The notes under the pieces: generated by a model
Seen by the model: the letters and a program-made list of their open reading frames with translations, nothing else
Told to the model about the DNA's origin: nothing
Database searches by the model: none
Made by a program: the position numbers and the translations under genes
From: Rhodanobacter sp.
GTDB taxonomy: Bacteria > Pseudomonadota > Gammaproteobacteria > Xanthomonadales > Rhodanobacteraceae
NCBI GenBank assembly: GCA_040371205.1
Contig: AP031382.1
Location: 2,911,562-2,975,561, forward strand
Direction: 5' to 3'
Length of the DNA: 64,000 nt
Part shown: piece after piece, positions 41,316-49,832 of the stretch
Position numbering within the stretch: the stretch's first letter is position 1
Layout: each line of letters starts with the position of its first letter

Positions 41316-42017
41316 ATGCGACACATCATTTCGACCTGCGTCCTGCTTTGCCTGGCATGCCTGAGCGCCGCCGCCGCGCAAGCCGGCGACGTGCGCTTCG
41401 CCGGGGTGTTGCCCGGCGGCGCCGTCTACACCACGCATGTCACAAGCATGCACGAAGGCCGCTTCCGCAACATGGTTCGCCAGCACACCGATTACAGCTG
41501 CGGCGCGGCGGCACTGGCGACGATCCTGCGCTATGCCTATCGCCTCGACATGGACGAAAAAGCGGTGATCGAAGGCATGCTGAGCGTGGCCGATCCCGCC
41601 CTGGTGAAACAACGCGGGTTCTCCCTGCTGGACATCAAGCACTACGTGGAATTGCTTGGCATGCGCGGCCGCGGCTACCGCGTTACGGAAGATCGCCTGC
41701 GCACGCTTCGCGTCCCCGCGCTGGTGCTGATGAACGTGAACGGTTTCCGCCACTTCGTCGTGCTGAAGCAAATGCGCGGAGACGCGGTGGAGCTGGCCGA
41801 TCCAATGCTCGGAAACCGCACCGTTCCGCTCGCGGACTTCATGCAGGCGTGGCCGTCGCGCGCGCTTTTCGTGGTGATCGGCAGCGACTTCGACCGCAAC
41901 ACCGTACTGCTTCAGCCCGCCGAAAAGCCCAGCGCCCGCAAGCTGTTTGCGCAGCAGCGCCCCGTCACCGACGCCGAGCTGCTCGATTTCGGCTTCACCC
42001 AAGCCGACCTCCTGTGA
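41316..42017 (+). CDS. Periplasmic C39-family cysteine peptidase (FapD-like)
   Basis: 233 residues with a signal peptide (to about residue 23, AAAQA-GDV). A peptidase C39-like domain carries catalytic Cys62 in HTDYSCGAAALATIL, His146 in FRHFVVLK and Asp162 in LADPMLG. There is no ABC-transporter or membrane part, so it is a free-standing exported peptidase. FapD in the Pseudomonas fap operon is of the same type and position, and is thought to act in processing or export of the fibre proteins. GGAG precedes the ATG. Confidence 0.85.
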   Translation: MRHIISTCVLLCLACLSAAAAQAGDVRFAGVLPGGAVYTTHVTSMHEGRFRNMVRQHTDYSCGAAALATILRYAYRLDMDEKAVIEGMLSVADPALVKQRGFSLLDIKHYVELLGMRGRGYRVTEDRLRTLRVPALVLMNVNGFRHFVVLKQMRGDAVELADPMLGNRTVPLADFMQAWPSRALFVVIGSDFDRNTVLLQPAEKPSARKLFAQQRPVTDAELLDFGFTQADLL

Positions 42018-42028
42018 GGATCAAGGCC

Positions 42029-42817
42029 ATGAACACACGATCCATCCTTTTAACCGGCATCGCGCTCGCCCTGGGGCACTGGGGCGCCACGGCATACGCA
42101 AGCGCCGCCGTCGAACATCACGCCCAAGGCATCGAACCGATCGGAGACGCCGAACTCGCCGGCATGCGCGGTCGCTACACGGTGGGCAACAACACGGTGG
42201 CCTGGTTCGGCGTGCAGATGATCTCGACCTGGCAGGACAGCACCGGGCGCACCCTGCAAGGCACGATGAACCTCGCCATGGATTTCACGCACAACGCGAA
42301 CCTGCCCACGGTCAGCTTCATCCCGACGGTGAGCATCGTCCAGTCGGCGCAACCGACGGCGACCCCGGACACCGCCGCCCCGGCGCGCAGCACCGACAGC
42401 TCGGGCCTCGCCAACGTATCGGGCATGGTGCAAAGCGTGCAGGTGGCGGGCGACGGCAATACCGCGAGCAATGTCGCCCGCCTCTCCGTGCAGGATGGCA
42501 ACAGCGCACCTGCGGCACTCGCCGCAAACGGCGACGGCCGGCCGGCAAGCGCGACTGCGCAAAGCGGCGATGCCACTGTCAGCGTCAACTACACCGGCAA
42601 CACGGCGCAGGTGATGCTGTCCATCGCCGGCCAGGGGGCCGTGCAGCAATGGATCCGCAACGGCAGCCTCGGGCAGACCGTAACGCTGGCCGCCGACAAC
42701 CAGTACGTCAGCAACCAGATGGAGATCACCCTGATCCGCCAGGCCATCGCCGCCAACACCCGGTTGGCGCTGGATGTCGCGCGCTCGATCCAGTCCACCC
42801 GCGGCCTGGGCCGCTGA
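42029..42817 (+). CDS. Secreted protein of the Fap-like operon, fifth gene (FapE position)
   Basis: 262 residues with a signal peptide cleaved after about residue 24 (ATAYA-SAA). An early motif IGDAELAGMRGRYTVGNN precedes a beta-rich body with TMNLAMDF and VSFIPTVSIV. Later comes a repeat-like part (VQVAGDGNTASNVARL, SVNYTGNTAQVML) recalling the N/G pattern of the fibre subunits. No family is recognised from motifs. FapE of Pseudomonas is an extracellular minor fibre component in the same gene position, which is the working assignment. It follows the peptidase gene by 11 bases. Confidence 0.75.
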   Translation: MNTRSILLTGIALALGHWGATAYASAAVEHHAQGIEPIGDAELAGMRGRYTVGNNTVAWFGVQMISTWQDSTGRTLQGTMNLAMDFTHNANLPTVSFIPTVSIVQSAQPTATPDTAAPARSTDSSGLANVSGMVQSVQVAGDGNTASNVARLSVQDGNSAPAALAANGDGRPASATAQSGDATVSVNYTGNTAQVMLSIAGQGAVQQWIRNGSLGQTVTLAADNQYVSNQMEITLIRQAIAANTRLALDVARSIQSTRGLGR

Positions 42818-42864
42818 GACGGCGCCACCGCCCGGCGCAGTCTCGCCATACAGGGGATATCGTC

Positions 42865-44193
42865 ATGCACCGAAACCTTCTGGCCGCCGCCATCGCCTGC
42901 GGCCTGCTGATCAGCCTGCCCGGCCGCGCAAGCACGCCGCAGGACACTGCCGGCGAGGCCGACGCCGACGATGTGGCCGCTGTGCGCGCCCTGGAGCGCG
43001 ACCTGCAAGCCCTCAAGGCCAGCTATGCGGACGAGGTGCGCAAGCTGCGCGCGCTGGACGTGCAGGTGCAAGCCCTGCAGGCGCGCCTCAGCGGGCAGAC
43101 CGCCGGCAGCGCATTGCCGGCGCAGCCCGCGGCGCCGGACATCGCCGCCACGAATACGCCTTCCCACGAAGCAAACGGCATGGAGGCCGGCACCCGCGCG
43201 GAGGCCGACCAGGCCGCCCGCGACAATGCGCAAAACCGCAGCCTCGAAGACGCGCTGCAGCAGCAGAACGCCGCGTTCAATCGCAAGCTCACCATCGAGA
43301 ACGGGCTGACCTACAGCCGTTACGACCGCAAGGAACTCACCCTCAACGGCTTCCTGGCGCTGGACGCGATCTTCCTCGGCAACATCTCGATCGACCGCGT
43401 CGCCTCCGATTCGTTGACCTACGATTTCGTGGCCCGCTACGGCGCCAGCCCGCGACTCACGCTCAACCTCGACGTGCCCTACCTGGCCCGCCGCACGACG
43501 TACCAGAAAGGCGGCGCCGGCGGCTCGGCTGCCGCCATCGGCGAGGAAAGCACCAGCGGCACCGGCATCGGCGACGTCAACTTCGCGGTCAATTACAAAC
43601 TGTTCGGCGAAACAACCCTGCGCCCGGACACCCTGCTCACCGTCGGCGTCACCGCACCCACGGGACGGGCGCCCTACGGCATCAACTGGAACACGGTGAG
43701 CCGATCCGGCGACCAGTACCTGCAGTTCGCCGTGCCGGAACGCCAACCGACCGGCAATGGCGTGTGGCAGGGCACGCTGGGCCTGACCGCGGTGAAGACG
43801 ATCGACCCGGCCATCGTGTTCGCCAACCTCGGCTATATCCACTCGTTCGAGCGCAGCTTCGGCGATATCGACACCGACCCGCAGACGCGCACGCCGGGCA
43901 GCGTGAAGCTGGGCGACGCCTACTATTTCGGCGCCGGCGTGGCCTTCGCCTTCAACGAGCGCGCCAGCCTGAGCCTGTCCTTCAGCGACCGCATCAACGG
44001 CAAGGCGTCGTTGCAGCCGCGCGGCAAGCCAAGCGCCAAGGTGATCGGCAGCGACGCCAATGCGGCGACGTTCAACATGGGCGTGACGTATGCGCTTGAC
44101 CAGCACACCACCCTGGTCAGCATGCTCGGCGTCGGGCTCACCGCCGACGCGCCGGACTTCACGCTGACATTCAAGGTGCCCTACACGTTCTAG
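42865..44193 (+). CDS. Outer-membrane beta-barrel with N-terminal coiled coil (FapF-like exporter)
   Basis: 442 residues. A signal peptide (to about 22) is followed by a heptad-like coiled coil at 37-75 (VRALERDLQALKASYADEV...), a Pro/Ala linker and a second helical stretch at about 111-140. A beta-barrel then spans about 143-442, with alternating amphipathic strands (LTLNLDVPYLARR, LLTVGVTAPTGRAPYGINW) and a C-terminal Phe (KVPYTF), as outer-membrane assembly requires. FapF of Pseudomonas has this same coiled coil plus barrel plan and forms a trimeric gated pore that exports the fibre subunits. Confidence 0.82.
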   Translation: MHRNLLAAAIACGLLISLPGRASTPQDTAGEADADDVAAVRALERDLQALKASYADEVRKLRALDVQVQALQARLSGQTAGSALPAQPAAPDIAATNTPSHEANGMEAGTRAEADQAARDNAQNRSLEDALQQQNAAFNRKLTIENGLTYSRYDRKELTLNGFLALDAIFLGNISIDRVASDSLTYDFVARYGASPRLTLNLDVPYLARRTTYQKGGAGGSAAAIGEESTSGTGIGDVNFAVNYKLFGETTLRPDTLLTVGVTAPTGRAPYGINWNTVSRSGDQYLQFAVPERQPTGNGVWQGTLGLTAVKTIDPAIVFANLGYIHSFERSFGDIDTDPQTRTPGSVKLGDAYYFGAGVAFAFNERASLSLSFSDRINGKASLQPRGKPSAKVIGSDANAATFNMGVTYALDQHTTLVSMLGVGLTADAPDFTLTFKVPYTF

Positions 44194-44203
44194 GTATTCG
44201 TCG

Positions 44204-44236
44204 GCTGGTGCTCAACGCAACTCTTCGAGCACCAGC
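44204..44236. terminator. Convergent terminator-like hairpin between fapF-like and activator genes
   Basis: A 10-base perfect stem (GCTGGTGCTC / GAGCACCAGC) with a 13-base loop lies across the stop codon of the activator gene and 10 bases after the beta-barrel gene. It can act in both directions, though neither side has a long T-tract. Confidence 0.5.
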
Positions 44237-45546
44237 CGATGCTTCTTGCACAAGCGGTACACGGTGACCCGCGACACCTTCAGGCGGCGCGCGCATTCGC
44301 TGACGTTGAAACGGCTCTCGCGCAGGCAGGCCACCACCGCATCGCGCTCGGCGGTGACCCGGGTTACGTCCAGCCCCGAACCTCCCTGCACATCGCAGGC
44401 ACCGCTCTTGAGGCCCAGGTCTGCCGCGTCGATCAAGGCATGCTCGGCCACCACGGCGGCGCGCTGGACGCGGTTGAGCAGCTCCCGCACATTGCCAGGC
44501 CACGTGAACTCGCGCATGGCGCGCCTGGCCGAGCGGCCGAACCCGCGCGCGCGGCAACGATGCCGGGCGCGGAAATGATCGAGAAATTCCTGCGCGAGCA
44601 GTTCGACGTCGTCGCCGCGTTCGCGCAAGGCCGGCATGCGCAGGCGCAGCACGTTGAGGCGGTAGTACAGATCCGCGCGGAAACGGCCCTGCGCCACCGC
44701 CTTTTCCAGATCCACGTGGGTGGCGGCCAGCACGCGGACATTCACCTTGATCGGCTGGACGGAACCGACGCGCTCCAGCGTCCCCTCCTGCAGCAGGCGC
44801 AACAGGCTGATCTGGGCTTCCGGCGGCAGGTCGCCGACCTCATCGAGGAACACCGTGCCTCCCGCGGCCGCCTCGAAGCGCCCGATCTGGCGGGCGTTGG
44901 CGCCGGTGAAGGCGCCGCGCTCGTGGCCGAACAATTCGGACTGCACCAGGTTGGGCGGCAAGGCGCCGCAATTGATCGCCACGAACGGACGCTCGCGCCG
45001 CGCCGACTGCCCATGCAACGCGAGGGCGACCACCTCCTTGCCCGTACCCGTCTCGCCCGTGATCAGCACGGGCAGATCCACCGGCGCGTACTTGAGCATG
45101 CTGGCAATCGTGGCCTGGATGGCCTGGCTGCGCCCGGAAATGCCGCCTACCGCGGGCTGCGGTGCGCTGCCCTTGTGCTCGCCGAGCATTCCCAGCGTGC
45201 TCGCCAATTGCCGCAACTCCAGCGGTTCGGCAAACGAGGAAACGCCCAGTTGGAGCATGCGCTGCACAACGGGATCCTGCGTTTGCTCCGCGCCATCGAG
45301 CAGCACCAGCCACGGCAACTTGGCATAGTCGGCCATCAGTCCATACATGGCCGGATAGGACTCCCGCGAGCTGCCGCGCAGATCCGCCACCCCGACCACC
45401 CTGTCGCCATGCCGCATGCCCACGGCATCGCTGTCGGTCAGCCCCGCTGAACGGACACGCCATCCTGCCGCCGAAAGACAGTCGCTCTCGGCAGCCGACG
45501 GATGTCCGAACCACACGACACAATGATGCGGCGCTCTCTGGATCAT
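44212..45546 (-). CDS. Sigma-54-dependent activator, VpsR/FleQ-like, of the Fap-like operon
   Basis: 444 residues. An N-terminal degenerate receiver-like domain (1-125) lacks a clear phosphoacceptor. The AAA+ domain has Walker A GETGTGKE (164-171), GAFTGA (211-216) and Walker B VFLDEVG (232-238), and a Fis-type HTH follows at about 411-436 (NVSECARRLKVSRVTVYRLC). Activators of this shape (VpsR, FleQ) often respond to c-di-GMP and control biofilm matrix genes. It is convergent with the operon that carries a consensus sigma-54 promoter and is the nearest activator, so it is the likely regulator (inference). A dyad upstream of its start suggests autoregulation. Confidence 0.88.
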   Translation of the reverse strand: MIQRAPHHCVVWFGHPSAAESDCLSAAGWRVRSAGLTDSDAVGMRHGDRVVGVADLRGSSRESYPAMYGLMADYAKLPWLVLLDGAEQTQDPVVQRMLQLGVSSFAEPLELRQLASTLGMLGEHKGSAPQPAVGGISGRSQAIQATIASMLKYAPVDLPVLITGETGTGKEVVALALHGQSARRERPFVAINCGALPPNLVQSELFGHERGAFTGANARQIGRFEAAAGGTVFLDEVGDLPPEAQISLLRLLQEGTLERVGSVQPIKVNVRVLAATHVDLEKAVAQGRFRADLYYRLNVLRLRMPALRERGDDVELLAQEFLDHFRARHRCRARGFGRSARRAMREFTWPGNVRELLNRVQRAAVVAEHALIDAADLGLKSGACDVQGGSGLDVTRVTAERDAVVACLRESRFNVSECARRLKVSRVTVYRLCKKHRLVLEELR

Positions 45547-45605
45547 GATCGCCCCCTCGGGTCATGACTGCCGGAACCTTACGGCAGAGCGATCCGCGCC
45601 TGGCT

Positions 45606-45636
45606 GTTCGTGACCCATGGCTCCTGCGTCACGAAC
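45606..45636. promoter_or_regulatory. Putative operator upstream of the sigma-54 activator gene
   Basis: GTTCGTGAC and GTCACGAAC form a perfect 9-base dyad 13 bases apart, 60-90 bases before the activator ATG. It resembles in design the dyad before the Fap-like operon. A smaller dyad CTGCCG/CGGCAG lies nearer the gene. No clear promoter was seen in this 258-base gap. Confidence 0.45.
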
Positions 45637-45804
45637 CGGCAGGCGTGTACGGCTGCTGGGTTCCGGCATCGACGCGGCGCCTCACTACGGGCGCCGTATC
45701 CGTTTGCGGTCAGCGTCCCGGCCATTCGCATGAACTTGCGATGCGTGCGACAGATATACACCCCGCTTCGTAAGAATTGCATTCAGGCGGCGATTCGGAC
45801 GCGG

Positions 45805-46623
45805 CTACCCCAGGAACAGATCCGGAAGCAGGGCGGCGCCCGGCTGCACCGCGTACCGGTCGAAATCCCGGACACCCTCTTCGCGAAGCACTTCCTCATC
45901 GATGGCGAACCGGCCGCCGTATTCGCGTGCGGGGCGGGTGAGGATGGCGTGGGCGGCGTCCGCCACGATGTCCGGGGTACGGCAATGCTCCGGCCTCACG
46001 GCGTCGATCATGGCGATCGCCGCCGTGGCGATCACCGTGCGCGGCCACAGCGCATTCACCGCGATGCCGTGCGGCGCCAGCTCGGCGCCCAGGCCCAGCA
46101 CGCACAGGCTCATGCCCATCTTGGCGATGGTGTAGGCGGTGTGCGGGGCGAACCACTTCGGGTCCAGCGTCGGCGGCGGCGCCAGCATCAGCACGTGCGG
46201 ATTCGCGGCCCTCTTCAGGTACGGCAGGCAGGCCTGGGTGACCAGGAAGGTGCCGCGCGTGTTGACCTGGTGCATCAGGTCGAAACGCTTCATCGGCGTG
46301 CCTTCGATGCCGGCCAGCCAGATCGCGCTGGCGTTGTTCACCACGATGTCGATGCCGCCGAAACGTTCGGCCGCCTGCGCCGCCGCGGCGTGCACCTCGG
46401 CCTCCTCGCGGATGTCGCAGCGGATCGCCAGCGCACGGCCGCCGGCCGCCTCGACCGCCGCCGCCGCGGTGTGGATGGTGCCGGGCAGTTTCGGGTTCGG
46501 CACGCCGCTCTTGGCGGCGATCACCACGTTGGCGCCGTCGCGCGCGGCGCGCAGCGCGATGGCGAGGCCGATGCCGCGCGAGGCGCCGGTGACGAACAGG
46601 GTTTTGCCGGAGAGATCGCTCAT
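45805..46623 (-). CDS. SDR-family oxidoreductase (HSDL2-like)
   Basis: 272 residues from the ATG at 46621-46623. A Rossmann fold with TGASRGIG (NAD(P) binding), VVNNASAIW and the YxxxK pair in AYTIAKMG. The region before Tyr reads LMLAPPPTLDPKWF, where related HSDL2 and citronellal-dehydrogenase-type proteins carry NISPP; the usual catalytic Ser seems replaced by Ala. The substrate is unknown, and lipid-related or terpenoid oxidoreduction is typical of relatives. No operon partner is seen. Confidence 0.85.
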   Translation of the reverse strand: MSDLSGKTLFVTGASRGIGLAIALRAARDGANVVIAAKSGVPNPKLPGTIHTAAAAVEAAGGRALAIRCDIREEAEVHAAAAQAAERFGGIDIVVNNASAIWLAGIEGTPMKRFDLMHQVNTRGTFLVTQACLPYLKRAANPHVLMLAPPPTLDPKWFAPHTAYTIAKMGMSLCVLGLGAELAPHGIAVNALWPRTVIATAAIAMIDAVRPEHCRTPDIVADAAHAILTRPAREYGGRFAIDEEVLREEGVRDFDRYAVQPGAALLPDLFLG

Positions 46624-46749
46624 GGAGTAACCAACGGGTGGGCCAGGATCGTTGCAGGATATCGCTTCGTGCAAACCCGGCATGCCGGGCGCACAACCCT
46701 TTGACGTTGCGGCGCCCGGCGTCGATCATCCCGACTCCGCCAGATTCCC

Positions 46750-47745
46750 ATGCCACCGCCGACGCCCCTCACGACCATGCAAAACCCACCGCATCCACAA
46801 CCGCTGATCTCCGTGGCGATCAGCATCTACAACGGCGAACGGTTCCTGCCGCTGCAGATGGATTCGATCCTGGCCCAGCAGGACGTGCGGATCGAAGTGG
46901 TCGCGGTGGACGATGGCTCGAGCGACGGCAGCATGGAGGTGCTGAACGCCTACGCGGCCCGCGACCCGCGCGTGCGCGTGCATGCCAACCCCGGCAACCT
47001 CGGGCCGACGCGCAGCTTCGAGCGCGCCCTGTCGCTGTGCCGCGGCGAATTTCTCGCGCCCAGCGACCAGGACGACCTCTGGCATCCGGCGAAACTGTCG
47101 CGCCTGCTGGCCGCCATCGGCGACCGCGACATGGCCTACTGCGACTCGCTCTACATCGACGAGGCCGGCACGCCCATCGGCCGGCACGTTTCCGACGACG
47201 TCGAGATGCTGCACGGCGCGAACCCGATGCAGTTCGTTTTCGCCAACTCGGCATCCGGCCACGCGATGCTGCTGCGGCGCGAACTGTTCGAGCGCGCGTG
47301 CCCGCTGGAGCCGGCGCTCTATTACGACTGGCAACTGGCGCTGTACGCCGCGGCCGGCGCGGGTATCGTCCACCTCGACGAGCCGCTGGTGCAATTCCGC
47401 CGGCACGCGCAGGCGTTCTCCGCCATCGGCAAGGCAGCGCCCACCCGGCTGGCCAACCGGAACCTGGTCTGGTACGACGAACGCGGCCTGCTGCTGCGTG
47501 CATGGATGACCAGCCAGCTCGGCGACACCCGGCGCGCCGGCCGCATGCTGCGCGCGCTGGAACAGGCCTACCGCGGCTCGGGAAGGTTGCCGCTGCTGGC
47601 CGCCGCTTGGCGGGAGCGCCGATCCATGTATCCGCAGCGGGCATGGCCGTCCTTCGCCGCGATCAAACTGTACAGCCGGCTGCTGCGCAAGCTGCGCCGC
47701 GCTCGCGCCGAGGCAGACGCGCTGGAGCGCCGGGATCCGGCTTGA
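46750..47745 (+). CDS. GT2-family glycosyltransferase
   Basis: 331 residues. A GT-A domain spans about 20-230: VAISIYNGERFLPLQMDSIL, VDDGSSDGSMEVL, APSDQDDLWHP (DxD-type acidic group) and YYDWQLAL. A helical C-terminal part follows. It resembles family 2 enzymes that add rhamnose or similar sugars to LPS O-chain or exopolysaccharide. No signal or membrane segment is seen. An internal ATG at 46777 is an alternative start. It is convergent with mpl and stands alone, so the acceptor is unknown. Confidence 0.85.
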   Translation: MPPPTPLTTMQNPPHPQPLISVAISIYNGERFLPLQMDSILAQQDVRIEVVAVDDGSSDGSMEVLNAYAARDPRVRVHANPGNLGPTRSFERALSLCRGEFLAPSDQDDLWHPAKLSRLLAAIGDRDMAYCDSLYIDEAGTPIGRHVSDDVEMLHGANPMQFVFANSASGHAMLLRRELFERACPLEPALYYDWQLALYAAAGAGIVHLDEPLVQFRRHAQAFSAIGKAAPTRLANRNLVWYDERGLLLRAWMTSQLGDTRRAGRMLRALEQAYRGSGRLPLLAAAWRERRSMYPQRAWPSFAAIKLYSRLLRKLRRARAEADALERRDPA

Positions 47746-47754
47746 CCGATGCGC

Positions 47755-49110
47755 TCAGCGCACCAGCGATTCGACGAAGCGCCGCGGCGCGCCTTCGAAA
47801 CCGCCGTTGGACATGAACACCACGTGGTCGCCGGGCCGGGCCTTCGCGCGCAGCGCCGCCAGCAAGGCATCGACGCTGGGCGCGGTATCGCCGCGGCCCT
47901 GCAGCGCATCGGTGACGCGTTGCGCATCCCACGGCAATTCGGGCCGATGCAGGAACACCACGCCATCGGCATCGGCCAGCGACGGCGCCAGCGCCTCGGC
48001 ATGCGCGCCGAGGCGCATCGAGTTGGAGCGCGGCTCCAGCGCCACCAGGATGCGCGCCCTGCCCACCTTGGCGCGCAGCCCGGCGAGCGTGGTGGCGATG
48101 GCGGTGGGGTGGTGGGCGAAATCGTCATAGACGCGCACGTCGCCTACCTCGCCCACCAGCTCCATGCGCCGCTTCACGCTGTCGAAACCGGTGAAGGCCG
48201 GCAGCAGCGCATGCGGGTCGGCACCGGCCGCCGTTGCCGCCGCCAGCGCCGCCAGCGCGTTCATCACGCTGTGGTTGCCCAGCAGCGACCAGCGCACCGC
48301 GCCCAGCAACTCGCCCTTGCGCAACACATGGAACGCGCTGCCGTCGGCTTCGATCAGCTCGGCCTGCCAGTCGCCGCGGCCGACGCCGAAGGTCTCCACC
48401 GGCGTCCAGCAGCCCATGGCCAGCACCTCGGCGAGGCGCTCGTCGTGCGCATTGACGATCAGCCGGCCGTTGCCGGGCACGGTGCGCACCAGGTGGTGGA
48501 ACTGGCGCTGGATCGCCGCCACGTCGGGGAAAATGTCCGCGTGGTCGTATTCGAGGTTGTTGAGGATGGCGATGCGCGGACGGTAGTGCACGAACTTCGA
48601 GCGCTTGTCGAAGAACGCGGTGTCGTATTCGTCCGCCTCGATCACGAACGGCTTGCCGCTGCCCAACCGCGCGGAGACGCCGAAGTTGCCGGGCACGCCG
48701 CCGATCAGAAAACCCGGCGCCATGCCGACGCTCTCCAGCAGGTGCGCCAGCAGGCTGGTGGTGGTGGTCTTGCCGTGCGTGCCGGCCACCGCCAGCACCT
48801 CGCGCCCGGCGAGCACCGTCTCGCCCAGCCACTGCGGGCCGGAGACATAGCGCAGCTGCGCGTCCAGCATGTATTCGATGGCGGGGTTGCCGCGCGTCAT
48901 CGCATTGCCCACCACGACCCGATCGGGCGCGGGCTGCAGATGGCTGGCCGCGTAGCCCTCCATCAGGCGGATGCCGAGCGCTTCGAGCTGGGTGCTCATG
49001 GGCGGGTAGACGTTGGCGTCGGAGCCTTCCACGGCGAGGCCAAGCTCGCGCGCCAACGCGGCCACGCCGCCCATGAAGGTGCCGCAGATGCCCAGGATGT
49101 GCAGACGCAT
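47755..49110 (-). CDS. mpl: UDP-N-acetylmuramate:L-alanyl-gamma-D-glutamyl-meso-diaminopimelate ligase Mpl
   Basis: 451 residues, Mur-ligase family. The start MRLHILGICGTFMGGVAALA is the Mpl hallmark. The ATP site is VAGTHGKTTTTSLLAHLLE, with EADEYDTAFFDKRSKFVHYR, NNLEYDHADIF and VYDDFAHHPTAIATTL following. It reattaches recycled tripeptide to UDP-MurNAc in peptidoglycan recycling. It lies 14 bases downstream of adk and is probably co-transcribed. Confidence 0.95.
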   Translation of the reverse strand: MRLHILGICGTFMGGVAALARELGLAVEGSDANVYPPMSTQLEALGIRLMEGYAASHLQPAPDRVVVGNAMTRGNPAIEYMLDAQLRYVSGPQWLGETVLAGREVLAVAGTHGKTTTTSLLAHLLESVGMAPGFLIGGVPGNFGVSARLGSGKPFVIEADEYDTAFFDKRSKFVHYRPRIAILNNLEYDHADIFPDVAAIQRQFHHLVRTVPGNGRLIVNAHDERLAEVLAMGCWTPVETFGVGRGDWQAELIEADGSAFHVLRKGELLGAVRWSLLGNHSVMNALAALAAATAAGADPHALLPAFTGFDSVKRRMELVGEVGDVRVYDDFAHHPTAIATTLAGLRAKVGRARILVALEPRSNSMRLGAHAEALAPSLADADGVVFLHRPELPWDAQRVTDALQGRGDTAPSVDALLAALRAKARPGDHVVFMSNGGFEGAPRRFVESLVR

Positions 49111-49124
49111 GCAGGGAGCGCGGG

Positions 49125-49700
49125 TCAGGCCGCTGTCTCGGCCTTCAAGGCGCGCTTCACGCGCGCGGTGACTTCGTCCAGCTCGCCGACGCCGTCGACC
49201 GCCTGCAGCTTGCCGCGCTGGGCGTAGAAGTCGGCCACCGGGGCGGTCTGCTCGGCGTAGACCTTGAGGCGGTCGCGCACCACGGCAGGATCGTCGTCCT
49301 TGCGGTGTTCGGCAGCGTAGCGGATCTCGCAGCGGCCGATGATCGCCTCGTTCGGCACGTCCAGCTTCACCACCGCGTCCAGCGGCTGGCCGATGCGCGC
49401 CAGCAGGTGGTCGAGCGCGTCGGCCTGCGCGAGGTTGCGCGGGTAGCCGTCGAGGATGAAGCCGTTCTTCGCGTCGGGCTGCGCCAGGCGCTCTTCCAGC
49501 ATGGCGAGCAGGATGTCGTCGGAGACGAGCTTGCCGGCGTCCATCACGGCCTTGGCCTTGAGGCCAGTGGGCGTGCCTGCGGCCACCGCCGCACGCAGCA
49601 TGTCGCCGGTGGAGATGTGCGGCACGGCCAGTTCGTTCTTCAGCCGGGCGGCCTGGGTGCCCTTGCCCGAACCGGGCGCGCCGAGTAGCACGAGTCGCAT
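49125..49700 (-). CDS. adk: Adenylate kinase
   Basis: 191 residues from the ATG at 49698-49700. The P-loop is GAPGSGKGT (8-16), followed by HISTGDMLRA, FILDGYPRNLAQADAL and RCEIRYAAEHRKDDDPAVVRDRL. The LID is the short, non-zinc type found in xanthomonads. It interconverts AMP, ATP and ADP. The gene is followed by mpl. Confidence 0.94.
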   Translation of the reverse strand: MRLVLLGAPGSGKGTQAARLKNELAVPHISTGDMLRAAVAAGTPTGLKAKAVMDAGKLVSDDILLAMLEERLAQPDAKNGFILDGYPRNLAQADALDHLLARIGQPLDAVVKLDVPNEAIIGRCEIRYAAEHRKDDDPAVVRDRLKVYAEQTAPVADFYAQRGKLQAVDGVGELDEVTARVKRALKAETAA

Positions 49701-49832
49701 ATTGCTCCGCAATGGCGGCAATCGGCCGCCGATTCCCTGGGAAATGGGTTCCACGTTAGCGTTTGCGGCCAGTTATAGTCAAACGAAAGTCATCGCGCGC
49801 AACGCCTCGCAGCCACCACCGGAGACCCCGCC

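Noticed and set aside
45606-45636. The dyad upstream of the activator gene as a transcription terminator
   Set aside because: No gene ends just before it on either strand and no T-tract follows, so an operator fits better.
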